NCBI GenBank assembly: GCA_002500505.1 | Contig: DLRM01000045.1 | Coordinates: 1 to 24,654 of the forward strand | Length of the DNA stretch: 24,654 nt | DNA from: Planctomycetes bacterium UBA7888 | Lineage (GTDB): Bacteria > Planctomycetota > UBA1135 | Reading direction: 5' to 3' | In this document: in pieces, positions 13,952 through 21,846 of the stretch | Numbering within the stretch: the stretch's first letter is position 1 | Layout of the letters: each line of letters opens with the position of its first letter | Position numbers and translations under genes: made by a program | Notes under the pieces: generated by a model | What the model was told of the DNA's origin: nothing | What the model saw: only the letters and a program-made list of their open reading frames with translations | The model's database searches: none

Positions 13952-15991
13952 ATGAATCACCGGCAAGCGGTTCGCAGCCTTCTCCTGGCTGCTTTCATCC
14001 TTCTTCCTTCCACCTCCATCGTTGGCCAGTCTGACGCGGATTCGGAATTCTCTGCAGGCCTCGAGGCCTACCGTGGTCAAGCCTTTGACCAGGCAATTGA
14101 GCATTTTCGCAATGTCGTGAAGGCCGACCCCTCTAGTTCCGAAGCCATTCGGTTTATGAACATGAGTCAGGATTCGCTAGTCCAAATGATGATGTCCGAG
14201 AATGAGGAGTATCGGGCTGAATTCAAGGCTTTTGCCATGACCATTTTGGAAGCGTCTCGCTCGATGAAGAGAGATGCTGTTCGGGATAAGGATGCAGCAG
14301 AAGCGCTTGCTTCAAAGTGTCTTGAAGGCACTTATGCGGAAAGAGGAAAGTCCATTTGGAAACTTGGAATGACCTTCGGTCCCTTTGCCGTTCCGCCCCT
14401 TGTTGCTTCGTTGAACTCGAATGATGCCACCCGATACGCAGCGATTTATGCGCTTTCGCGTTTGGGGTCCGATGCACTACCTCCTTTGCTTGCCGCCTCT
14501 TCTTCCCCGAACTCTAAAGTTCGCTTGGCGGTTGCGCAGGTTCTTATTGAAATGGGTGATGCACGTGCAACCGCTCGCCTCGCAGAAATGGCGCGATATG
14601 ACGAAGATGCGGCCATTAACGCCCTTTGCGCCGGATATGTCTCGACCCCTGTTGGCGAAACCTACATTGAGCAGGGGGATGCCTATTACAGCTACGACAT
14701 GCAGAACGGTCTCATGGAAACTGAAAACCATGGTGTTCGTTGGGTCCTCGATGGCTCCACGAGCTTGTACTACGATGAGTTGGAAGCTGGCCTCGTTCCT
14801 TTGGAGCTTGCAAAAGAATGTTATGCCGCCGCCAATCACCTCCGCGAACCCTCAACTGTTCAAGAACAGGCCTCAAAGGGTATGGCTTTGGTTTACGCCG
14901 CTGAGGTCGCGCTTCTCCGCGCCGTTGGCGAGGACAACCGCGCAGCGGAACAATTCAATGCAGGCCTTAGCCTAAGTAGTGGAGCCTTGAATCTTGCCTT
15001 GGGTGCATCCTTAAAATCTTCCAACGATGTGCCAATTGCTAGCGTTCTGATTGAAATGTTGGATAGCCCAGCGGCTATTCATGCTATAGAAGTTCGAAAT
15101 GCTCTTTCTAACTCAGTTCCCACGCTCCGCTTTTCCGCTGCGATTTCTCTTGCGAATGCCGGCGATGTGAACTCCCCTGGTTTGCTGACTTCTTTATTGC
15201 GGGCATCCAGCCTTCGAGGACTGCGGACAGTTCAGATTTTCAGTACGAATCCAGATTTTTCTAAGGGCCTTTCGGCTGAATTGGACTCTAATGAGTGCAC
15301 AACTCTGGTGGCTTTGGATGCGAATTCGGGCTTCACCAACCTATACAGCGGTCTCAACATTGACGCCTTTGTCATTCAAGATCCTCTTCCGGACACTTAC
15401 GCTCGCCAATTAGTGAGGAGAATTCGCGCCATTGGCAAGTACGCGGATGTCCCCATTTTTGTGCAGGCGAATGGTTCCGCTACGGGCGATATCGACGATG
15501 CAAATGTGGAAGAAAATGTGACTGGAAGCATGGTTGCCGCCTCATGGGGCTCTTTGGATGTAGAGCGAACGGGCTACCGCCGAACCGCAGCAAGAGCCGC
15601 TGAGGCCTTGGCAGGCATGGCCAGCCGAGAGTCCAGACTTGCCGAAGTTGACCTTAGTGATTTTGTTGTACTCTTGGGGCGAACGGACGACAACGTCGCA
15701 ATTCCCATCATCAATGCTTTGGGTTACTGGGGGTCTGCTTCGGAAACGAAAGAAGACTTGATGTCTGTTGTTGGCGATGATGGAAAGTCTAATGCGCGAA
15801 GAGCTGCTGCTGCTCGCTCCGTTGAGCGGATTATGGCGAGCGCACCCCCTAGTAGTGTAAAAATGACTTCAGATGACCTGAATACCCTGCAGTTTGCCAT
15901 GAAGGCTGGCGGTGATCTTGCTCAGGCCTGTGCAATGCTTCTAGGCCGAGGTAAGGCTCCCCACAAAAGCGTTAAGGTCTCCCCAAAGTAG
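13952..15991 (+). CDS. Exported TPR/HEAT-repeat protein with a pseudo-receiver-like segment
   Basis: The ATG at 13952 gives 679 residues with a clear signal sequence (MNHRQAVRSLLLAAFILLPS), while the open frame upstream lies over anmK. After cleavage near residue 26, one TPR-like unit (FSAGLEAYRGQAFDQAIEHF, 33-52) is followed by HEAT-like helical repeats (about 125-200, 340-420 and 545-650) suited to protein binding. Between them, about residues 425-508, the order of strands and helices reads like a CheY receiver: NPDFSKGL, DAFVIQDPLPD (471-481), LVRRIRAIGKYADVPIFVQA. The phosphoacceptor position appears to be Gln476, so phosphorylation is unlikely. No catalytic motif was seen and function is unknown. 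A run of eight C (13917-13924) lies 27 nt before the ATG. Confidence 0.8.
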   Translation: MNHRQAVRSLLLAAFILLPSTSIVGQSDADSEFSAGLEAYRGQAFDQAIEHFRNVVKADPSSSEAIRFMNMSQDSLVQMMMSENEEYRAEFKAFAMTILEASRSMKRDAVRDKDAAEALASKCLEGTYAERGKSIWKLGMTFGPFAVPPLVASLNSNDATRYAAIYALSRLGSDALPPLLAASSSPNSKVRLAVAQVLIEMGDARATARLAEMARYDEDAAINALCAGYVSTPVGETYIEQGDAYYSYDMQNGLMETENHGVRWVLDGSTSLYYDELEAGLVPLELAKECYAAANHLREPSTVQEQASKGMALVYAAEVALLRAVGEDNRAAEQFNAGLSLSSGALNLALGASLKSSNDVPIASVLIEMLDSPAAIHAIEVRNALSNSVPTLRFSAAISLANAGDVNSPGLLTSLLRASSLRGLRTVQIFSTNPDFSKGLSAELDSNECTTLVALDANSGFTNLYSGLNIDAFVIQDPLPDTYARQLVRRIRAIGKYADVPIFVQANGSATGDIDDANVEENVTGSMVAASWGSLDVERTGYRRTAARAAEALAGMASRESRLAEVDLSDFVVLLGRTDDNVAIPIINALGYWGSASETKEDLMSVVGDDGKSNARRAAAARSVERIMASAPPSSVKMTSDDLNTLQFAMKAGGDLAQACAMLLGRGKAPHKSVKVSPK

Positions 15992-16032
15992 TTTCTACCC
16001 GACGACGCTACACTTTCTCGGCAGAAAAATAG

Positions 16033-16107
16033 GCCAGAGTAGCTCAGGGGTAGAGCACCGCTTTCGTAAAGCGGCGGTCACGAGTTCAAATCTCGTCTCT
16101 GGCTCCA
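16033..16107 (+). tRNA. tRNA-Thr (anticodon CGU)
   Basis: Full cloverleaf: acceptor GCCAGAG (16033-16039) with CTCTGGC (16097-16103), D stem GCTC/GAGC (16042-16045/16053-16056), anticodon stem CCGCT/AGCGG with anticodon CGT at 16065-16067, variable loop 16075-16079, and T arm ACGAG-TTCAAAT-CTCGT (16080-16096). The discriminator base is T and the CCA end is encoded (16105-16107). It reads ACG codons. TACACT at 16009-16014 may serve as its -10 box. No clear terminator follows before the next gene at 16138. Confidence 0.96.
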
Positions 16108-16125
16108 CTTTACGGCTGTCTTTGT

Positions 16126-16131
16126 TAGAAT
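16126..16131 (+). promoter_or_regulatory. TAGAAT -10 box directly before elbB (possible leaderless start)
   Basis: TAGAAT ends 6 nt before the ATG at 16138. Transcription would begin at or next to the start codon, leaving no room for a ribosome binding site. No convincing -35 box is seen. The same hexamer stands in the same place before the genes at 16837 and 21847. Confidence 0.4.
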
Positions 16132-16137
16132 TTTTCT

Positions 16138-16800
16138 ATGGCAGAAGTAGGCGTCATTCTTTGTGGAGCGGGTCGATTCGATGGCTCTGAGATTCACGAA
16201 TCCACCCTGACCCTATTGCATTTGAAACGCAGTGGCGCAAAAGCTAGATGTTTCGCGCCTGACCACAAACAGTGGGCAACCTGTGAGCACTTTGAAGGCA
16301 AGGCCATGCCGGATGCTCCTAGGAATATGTTGGAGGAGGCTGCCCGAATTGCTCGTGGTGATGTTCAACCTCTAGCCAGCGCTAAGGCTCAAGATATCGA
16401 TGCTCTAATCCTTCCCGGCGGCAGCGGCGCCGCATTGAACCTCTGTGACTTTGCTCGGCAAGGGGGCAATGGCGAAGTTTTACCCGATCTTGCTCATTTG
16501 ATTCTTCAGATGCATTCTCAGGGAAAGCCGATTGGCGGGATTTGTATTGCCCCAGCCATTTTGGCACTCGTTCTAGGCAGGGAATCTCCACGCCTGACCT
16601 TGGGAGGATTGGACGGCCCTGCTTTGGAGGCTGGAGCCGCTGGCGCACAGATGGTGGAGTGCAAGGTCGATGAAATCGTCATTGATGAAGTCCACAACCT
16701 CATCACAACTCCTGCCTACATCCTTGGGCCTGGAATTGCCGAGGTGGATGCTGGGATTGAGAAGCTGGTTCATGAGGTTCTCGCCCGTTGCGCAAGCTAA
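16138..16800 (+). CDS. elbB: ElbB-type DJ-1/PfpI family protein (glyoxalase-like)
   Basis: Class I amidotransferase-like fold of 220 residues. It aligns by eye with E. coli ElbB throughout: VGVILCGAGRFDGSEIHE (4-21) with Glu18, RSGAKARCFAPD (31-42), LEEAARIARGDVQPLA (65-80), LILPGGSGAALNL (90-102), the nucleophile Cys136 in GGICIAPA, and LITTPAYILG near the C-terminus. E. coli ElbB is described as a glyoxalase with weak activity and was linked to isoprenoid synthesis by indirect evidence; the cellular role is not settled. No Shine-Dalgarno precedes the ATG; TAGAAT lies 6 nt upstream. The tRNA-Thr gene ends 30 nt upstream, so the two could share a transcript, but the TAGAAT suggests its own promoter. 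Confidence 0.92.
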   Translation: MAEVGVILCGAGRFDGSEIHESTLTLLHLKRSGAKARCFAPDHKQWATCEHFEGKAMPDAPRNMLEEAARIARGDVQPLASAKAQDIDALILPGGSGAALNLCDFARQGGNGEVLPDLAHLILQMHSQGKPIGGICIAPAILALVLGRESPRLTLGGLDGPALEAGAAGAQMVECKVDEIVIDEVHNLITTPAYILGPGIAEVDAGIEKLVHEVLARCAS

Positions 16801-16801
16801 G

Positions 16802-16830
16802 GCGACATTCTTGGGCAAGAATCGTAGAAT
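16802..16830 (+). promoter_or_regulatory. Promoter of the enzyme I-like gene (possible leaderless start)
   Basis: GCGACA (16802-16807), 17-bp spacer, TAGAAT (16825-16830), then 6 nt to the ATG at 16837. The -35 matches TTGACA in its last four bases. As with elbB, the predicted transcript would begin at or beside the start codon. Confidence 0.45.
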
Positions 16831-16836
16831 TTAGGC

Positions 16837-18528
16837 ATGACTCGGACCGCTGACACGCACTTAGGCCAATCCGTCTTCTCAGGCCAATCGGCAAGTCCGG
16901 GTGTAGCTTGCGGTCCCGCCTTCTTGAGTTTTGCTGGCCTTGGAGAAATCGAGGAGCATCGGCTTACGGATGAAGAGGTCGAACAGGAATTGGGGCGCTT
17001 GGATTCGGTAGCAAGGGCGGCTCGTGTTTCTCTTGTTCGTCAACGAGAATCCCTAGCCGATCACTTCACACCTGAGCAAAGAGCTGTCTTCGACACTCAC
17101 CTTCATTTGCTTGAAGATCCGGTCATTGAGGCCGATGTCAAAGATAGGATTCGTGAACAGCGCATGACTTTGGAAAATTCGGTTAAAGATGTTTTTCATG
17201 TCTATGAGCGCCTCTTTGAGGTGGTGCAAACGGAAAGTCTCCGGAACAAAATGAGCGACATGCGAGATGTTGCTTTGAGGATTCTTCGGCATTGCAGTCG
17301 AGGCGCGAGTTCTGGCCAAACTGCAGCTAATCGGTCTAACTTGAAAGATGGTATTTTGGTTGTGAAAGAATTATCCCTTTCTGACTTAACCGAAGCGCTT
17401 GAGCATGGCATTGCTGCGATTGCAGCGGAATCGGGTTCCACGACAAACCACGGTGCAATTTTGACGCGTGCCGCCGGCATTCCTGCTGTGATTGGGGTGA
17501 AAGGTCTGCGCGAAAATTTAACGGAAGGCCAAACTTTGCTTGTGGACGGTAATACTGGGCAAGTCGTACTCGACCCATCCCCGGAGTCTGTAGGTGCTGC
17601 TCAAAACCGGGCCTTGGAGGAAGATACTCCAACCTTATCCCAACCTCGACTTGCTGATGGCACCCATATTCATCTGTGTGCGGCAGTGGCCAGTGCAACC
17701 GAAGCCCGTACCGCTGCTCGCATTGGAATTGTAGATACAGGAATCTACCGAACTGAACTTCCCATTTTTCAACGGCAGGGCGCTCCGAAAGAAAATTCCC
17801 TTGCAGCCCTATACAAGCAAGTTCTAAATGCTTCGGACTCCACCATTTTCAGGCTCCCAGACTTAGATTCATCGTCGGATTTACCCTCTGTTTTTCCAGA
17901 AGGAGAAACGAACCCAGCTCTTGGGCTTCGAGGTATTCGGCTTTTATTCTCACGACCAGAAATGTTGAATCTTCAATTGCGGGCCATCTACAGAGCGAGT
18001 GAGGGTAGCGAGGTCCGAGTTGCGATTCCTTTTGTGACGGGTCCTGCCGATTTGCGTCGCACGCGTGAGGCCTTCGACACCGTTCGAGAAGAACTAAGGC
18101 TCGCTGGCGTGGATGTCTCAGCTCCTCCTCAAATCGGCGCAGTGATTGAAACCCCATCCTCAGCTCTTTTGGCGCGAGAAGTCTTTGCAGAGTCTGATTT
18201 CATTACCATCGGACTCGACTCCCTTTCGCAGTATGTTCTTTGCGCTGACCGGAACCACCCTCACCCGGAAGTTCTTCGTGGCCTGACTGGAATTCACCGA
18301 GTTGTTTTGCGTGCGGTTCGCAAACTTTGTCAGCTCGCAGGAGCTTTAGGGAAGCCCCTTTCTGTTTATGGAGAAACAGTCTTGGATGAGGATAATTTGG
18401 AGCTCCTTGTTGGATCTGGCGTTCGTTCCTTTGCGTTACGGCCTGCTTTGCTTCAACTCGCCCAAGCGCGCCTTGACGGTCTCGATTTGTCGGCCTGTGA
18501 ACGCAGCGCCGAAAAAGCTTGCCATTAA
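16837..18528 (+). CDS. Divergent PTS enzyme I homologue, probably impaired in catalysis
   Basis: The 563-residue protein has the full PEP-protein phosphotransferase order: N-terminal HPr-binding helical part (about 35-150), the swivelling phosphohistidine domain, and the C-terminal PEP-binding barrel. The phosphorylated His is kept: His205 in STTNHGAILTRAAGIPAVIG, although GGxTSH is altered to SGSTTNH. In the barrel, RTELPIF (305-311) and NPALGLRGIRLLF (359-371) are recognisable, but IGTNDL is IGLDSL (458-463), the IGGDK segment is lost (PDLDSSSD, 341-348) and the catalytic Cys of the CGE motif is Tyr511 (VYGETV). PEP-dependent autophosphorylation is therefore doubtful. No HPr or other PTS gene lies in the window. 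It may be a regulatory relative or a decaying paralogue. It ends 3 bp from the convergent thrB. Confidence 0.82.
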   Translation: MTRTADTHLGQSVFSGQSASPGVACGPAFLSFAGLGEIEEHRLTDEEVEQELGRLDSVARAARVSLVRQRESLADHFTPEQRAVFDTHLHLLEDPVIEADVKDRIREQRMTLENSVKDVFHVYERLFEVVQTESLRNKMSDMRDVALRILRHCSRGASSGQTAANRSNLKDGILVVKELSLSDLTEALEHGIAAIAAESGSTTNHGAILTRAAGIPAVIGVKGLRENLTEGQTLLVDGNTGQVVLDPSPESVGAAQNRALEEDTPTLSQPRLADGTHIHLCAAVASATEARTAARIGIVDTGIYRTELPIFQRQGAPKENSLAALYKQVLNASDSTIFRLPDLDSSSDLPSVFPEGETNPALGLRGIRLLFSRPEMLNLQLRAIYRASEGSEVRVAIPFVTGPADLRRTREAFDTVREELRLAGVDVSAPPQIGAVIETPSSALLAREVFAESDFITIGLDSLSQYVLCADRNHPHPEVLRGLTGIHRVVLRAVRKLCQLAGALGKPLSVYGETVLDEDNLELLVGSGVRSFALRPALLQLAQARLDGLDLSACERSAEKACH

Positions 18529-18531
18529 AGC

Positions 18532-19461
18532 CTATTGAAAAGTGGCCGCTTGGGGTTGGACTCGGCTACGGATAACGGAGCCTGATTCACCCCAAAGCCT
18601 TTTGACTCTTCGCTTGAGCCTGGCCTCAACATCGGACATGCGTCCAGTTCGAGTGAGCACAAGGAGAGCGGAACCGGCACCTGAAAGTGTTGCGGCGATT
18701 CCTCCAGAGCGAACTGCAAATTTTAAGAGACCCTTGGCTCCCGTAAGTTGGCGAAGGCGAGCCTCAACATGCAATTCATCCTGAATCCCGGTTTGAATTG
18801 CGCGCTCATCTAAGGTGCGAAGACCTTCCAGCAAAATAGGAGTTCTGCGAGCTTGCGCAGCGGCTCGTTGGAAACTGACTGAAGAGGGGAGGACTTCTCT
18901 AGCCCGTTTCGTGGAGAGGGGGTAAGGGGGAAGGATAAAGAGGAAACGGAGATCTCGGTGGAGAGGGAATGGTGTATGAAACCAATAGCCCCTTGGGTCT
19001 TGGACGGACCAGTGCGAGCCCCCAAGAAAAGATCCCGTTGCATTTTCGGGATGGCCTTCCAGTTGAATGGCTTCGCGGTGGAGAAGCTCGGTTTTGATAT
19101 TTCCATTGCAAATTTGATTACCCAATAGGAGGCCGCCCACGATACCGGCTCCACTTGCGCCAAGGCCTCGGCCAGGGGGGATGGCAGAAGAAACCACCAC
19201 TTTCCCCTTTGGAAGTTTTTTATTGGCCAAAATGGCGGCCCTTTTCAGACCCCGAAGAACGGGATCTCCACCAACCGAAAGAACCGATTCAGAAAGGGCT
19301 CCCTTTCTAACTAGCTCGGTTTTTTCTGCGGCTTCCCAGCTTATTTTGATTTCCTGCTCGACAGCAACAGAAAAAGCATCAAAGCCCGGCCCAAGGTTGC
19401 TGGTGGACAGCGGAACCGTAAGGGTGAGTTTTGGGGCCTGTTTTTTGCGACGAAGGGCCAT
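18532..19461 (-). CDS. thrB: Homoserine kinase
   Basis: GHMP-family kinase that phosphorylates homoserine on the way to threonine. The 309 residues show the three GHMP motifs: PLSTSNLGPGFDAF (17-30), the ATP-binding IPPGRGLGASGAG (94-106) and, near the C-terminus, GGIAATLSGAGSALLV (about 253-268). The homoserine-kinase-specific EGHPENATGSFLGG (135-148) separates it from mevalonate and galactose kinases. It begins at ATG 19461 with only a weak ribosome binding site. A promoter TTGGGG-N17-TATAAA is visible upstream on the minus strand. No other threonine-pathway gene lies beside it. Confidence 0.93.
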   Translation of the reverse strand: MALRRKKQAPKLTLTVPLSTSNLGPGFDAFSVAVEQEIKISWEAAEKTELVRKGALSESVLSVGGDPVLRGLKRAAILANKKLPKGKVVVSSAIPPGRGLGASGAGIVGGLLLGNQICNGNIKTELLHREAIQLEGHPENATGSFLGGSHWSVQDPRGYWFHTPFPLHRDLRFLFILPPYPLSTKRAREVLPSSVSFQRAAAQARRTPILLEGLRTLDERAIQTGIQDELHVEARLRQLTGAKGLLKFAVRSGGIAATLSGAGSALLVLTRTGRMSDVEARLKRRVKRLWGESGSVIRSRVQPQAATFQ

Positions 19462-19512
19462 GGAGTGGGGTGGGTTAGGAGGTCTGAGGGAAGCAAGGTA
19501 GCCTCCGGCGGC

Positions 19513-19541
19513 TTTATACGGTAGAATGTTGGGCTCCCCAA
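19513..19541 (-). promoter_or_regulatory. Promoter of thrB
   Basis: Reading the minus strand, TTGGGG (19541-19536), a 17-bp spacer and TATAAA (19518-19513) precede thrB, giving a leader of roughly 45 nt. The region overlaps the likely fusA -10 box on the other strand (TAGAAT, 19522-19527), so the two promoters probably compete or are co-regulated. Confidence 0.45.
19522..19527 (+). promoter_or_regulatory. Likely -10 box of fusA
   Basis: TAGAAT, the same hexamer seen before three other plus-strand genes here, lies 109 nt before the fusA ATG. The -35 is weak. The 5' leader would include CTCCCCAAAGGGGGG (19534-19548), able to form a small hairpin. Confidence 0.35.
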
Positions 19542-19636
19542 AGGGGGGAATGGTCTTAAAAGCCTTGGGCGCCGGCTAAAGACCCCACCAAACAAACAGC
19601 GCTACCGAACCATACTTACTACGCATTCCAAGCATC

Positions 19637-21757
19637 ATGTCTGCTACGACCTCTGCTTCATCGACCGCTCTCGACCCCAAGGAAGAGAAACGCCTTAAGG
19701 GTATCCGGAATATCGGCATCATGGCCCATATTGATGCCGGCAAGACCACTGTTACGGAGCGGATTTTGTTCATTACCGGACGAACTCACCAAATTGGTGA
19801 AGTTCACGACGGTGCCGCCACCATGGATTACCAAGAAGATGAGCGGGCTCGAGGAATTACCATCACCTCCGCTGCGACTCAGTGTGAATGGGACGGAATC
19901 CAAATCAACATTATTGACACACCAGGTCACGTGGACTTTACCGTTGAAGTGGAGCGTTCTCTTCGGGTGTTAGATGGTGCTGTTGCGGTATTCGACGGAG
20001 TTGCTGGCGTTGAAGCTCAGTCCGAGACCGTTTGGCGGCAGGCCGACCGTTATGGTGTTCCTCGGATTTGTTTTATTAATAAGCTGGATCGCACTGGTGC
20101 CGATTTTGATAAAGCATATGAGTCTATTATTAACCGCTTAGGAGCTAATGCCGTTCGCATGCAAATCCCGATGGGTGCCGAAAAAGAATTCTACGGCATC
20201 ATTGATTTGCTAACTCGGACCGCACGTAAGTTTGTGGAAGGGTCTTCCGGAACCGAAGTGGAAGCGATTGATATCCCTGAGGAGTTCAAAGAAATTGTTG
20301 AACTTCGCCGGAACGAAATGATTGAAAAGTTGGTCGAGGTTGATGACGCGCTCGTCGATAAGTTTTTGGAAGGAGAAGAAATTTCCAACGAAGAGATTGT
20401 TCGCTGTTGCCACTCTGCCGTCCTCCAGCGCCACGCATATCCTGTGTTCTGTGGTTCGGCTCTTCACGACAAGGGCGTTATGTTCTTGATGGATGCCATC
20501 ACTTCTTATCTCCCAAACCCACTTGAGGTTGGCGCTGTTGTGGGTTGCGACCCTCGCGACGAAGAAAAAGAACTCGTGCGTGGCCCTAATTCTGCAGAGC
20601 CTTTCTCGGGTCTTGCATTTAAGACCATTGCCGACCCCAATGGCGATTTGACATTCGTACGGATTTATTCTGGAACCCTCAGCCGTGGGGACCAAGTTCT
20701 CAATCCGAGGACACGGAAGAGAGAACGCGTTGGTCGTCTGATGTTCATGCATGCGGATAAGCGCGAAGCGGTAGATACCGCATGTGCAGGCGAAATTTGT
20801 GCCGTGGTGGGGCTAAAGAACACTACGACTGGTGACACCGTTTGCTGTAATGACAACCAGGTGGTTTTGGAGTCAATGACTTTTCCAGAAGCCGTGATTT
20901 CTATGTCTCTTGAGCCTCAGGCCATGAAGGATCGTGACAAACTTTCTACAGTTTTGGCACATCTTTGCAAGGAAGACCCCTCCTTCCGTGCCATGGTGGA
21001 TGCAGACACCGAAGAAATTGTGATTTCTGGAATGGGTGAGCTTCATCTAGAAATTATCACTACCCGAATTGATAGGGATCACGGTGTGCCCATTTCTGTT
21101 GGTGCGCCAAAGGTCGCTTATCGTCAGACCATTTCGACCGAACGCGATGTCGAAGGTAAACACGTCAAGCAGAGTGGTGGCCACGGCCAGTACGGTGTGG
21201 CAAATGTCCGATTTGTCCCAAATAATGAATCCGAAGAAGAAGGACTCGAGTTCATTGACGAAATTAAGGGTGGTGTGATTCCTCGCCAGTACATCCCCGC
21301 AGTCAAAGCCGGCATCGTGGGTGCTATGCAAACCGGTGGGCGTCTCGGTTGGCCTTTCGTCAATGTGAAAGCCCATCTTCACTATGGAAAATACCATGAA
21401 GTGGACTCCAGTGAGCTTGCTTTCCAAATGGCCGGCTCTCTAGCTTTCCGCGAGGCATGTAAAGAGAACACCACGATTTTGGAGCCTTACATGAAGTTGT
21501 CCGTTCAGGTTCCCGAGGAATACATTGGGGACGTTGTGGGCGACCTTAATACCCGCCGCGTTGAAGTGGACGAGATTGCAGTGACGGGCGACCTCCGAGA
21601 GGTCCGCGGTGCTGTCCCTATTGCTGAGATGTTCAGCTACGCTAGCCGCCTTCGGGGAATGACTCAGGGGCGAGGCATGTTCTCGATGGAACCGGACAAC
21701 TACCGTCCAGTCCCAGCTTGGGTTGCCGAAAAGTTGGTAGAAGAAATGACCAAGTAA
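19637..21757 (+). CDS. fusA: Elongation factor G
   Basis: Ribosomal translocase GTPase of 706 residues with the complete EF-G order of domains. GTPase motifs: AHIDAGKTT (30-38), RGITIT (72-77), DTPGH (94-98) and NKLD (148-151); later ISGMGELHLEI belongs to domain III and SGGHGQYG plus GWPFVNVK to domain IV; YASRLRGMTQGRGMFSME in domain V is nearly invariant. The residue before RGITIT is Ala where most EF-G proteins have Glu (ERGITI), a small oddity. The first 20 residues are a Ser/Thr/Ala-rich extension before the conserved core. No Shine-Dalgarno is seen before the ATG. The gene stands alone and not in a ribosomal-protein operon, with two terminators behind it. Confidence 0.97.
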   Translation: MSATTSASSTALDPKEEKRLKGIRNIGIMAHIDAGKTTVTERILFITGRTHQIGEVHDGAATMDYQEDERARGITITSAATQCEWDGIQINIIDTPGHVDFTVEVERSLRVLDGAVAVFDGVAGVEAQSETVWRQADRYGVPRICFINKLDRTGADFDKAYESIINRLGANAVRMQIPMGAEKEFYGIIDLLTRTARKFVEGSSGTEVEAIDIPEEFKEIVELRRNEMIEKLVEVDDALVDKFLEGEEISNEEIVRCCHSAVLQRHAYPVFCGSALHDKGVMFLMDAITSYLPNPLEVGAVVGCDPRDEEKELVRGPNSAEPFSGLAFKTIADPNGDLTFVRIYSGTLSRGDQVLNPRTRKRERVGRLMFMHADKREAVDTACAGEICAVVGLKNTTTGDTVCCNDNQVVLESMTFPEAVISMSLEPQAMKDRDKLSTVLAHLCKEDPSFRAMVDADTEEIVISGMGELHLEIITTRIDRDHGVPISVGAPKVAYRQTISTERDVEGKHVKQSGGHGQYGVANVRFVPNNESEEEGLEFIDEIKGGVIPRQYIPAVKAGIVGAMQTGGRLGWPFVNVKAHLHYGKYHEVDSSELAFQMAGSLAFREACKENTTILEPYMKLSVQVPEEYIGDVVGDLNTRRVEVDEIAVTGDLREVRGAVPIAEMFSYASRLRGMTQGRGMFSMEPDNYRPVPAWVAEKLVEEMTK

Positions 21758-21777
21758 GGCCAAATTTACTTGGTTTT
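21750..21777 (+). terminator. First fusA terminator, overlapping the stop codon
   Basis: CCAAGTAA (21750-21757) pairs perfectly with TTACTTGG (21766-21773) across an 8-base loop and is followed by TTTT. The left arm contains the fusA stop codon, so a terminating ribosome would cover half of the stem. Confidence 0.6.
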
Positions 21778-21780
21778 GAG

Positions 21781-21813
21781 CGGCCTGGCGAGGAACGTCT
21801 CACCAGGCCGTTT
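21781..21813 (+). terminator. Second fusA terminator
   Basis: CGGCCTGG (21781-21788) pairs with CCAGGCCG (21803-21810), with three further pairs after one mismatch and a 6-base loop; TTT and then CGCATTT follow. It is a strong GC-rich stem with a short T-tract, 4 nt after the first terminator. Confidence 0.75.
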
Positions 21814-21832
21814 CGCATTTCCTGGAGACTGC

Positions 21833-21838
21833 TAGAAT
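21833..21838 (+). promoter_or_regulatory. TAGAAT -10 box before the Tex-like gene
   Basis: TAGAAT ends 8 nt before the ATG at 21847. It lies downstream of both fusA terminators, so it should be the promoter of the Tex-like gene and would give an mRNA with almost no leader. The -35 is not clear. Confidence 0.4.
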
Positions 21839-21846
21839 CACTCATC

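Noticed and set aside
19534..19548. CTCCCCAAAGGGGGG hairpin in the fusA leader as a riboswitch or attenuator
   Set aside because: Six-base stem with a 3-base loop only; no conserved riboswitch elements or leader peptide seen.
20210..20752. 180-residue minus-strand open frame inside fusA (also a 180-residue one at 4645-5187)
   Set aside because: Both are shadows of strongly conserved genes on the other strand, with no recognisable domain or ribosome binding site.
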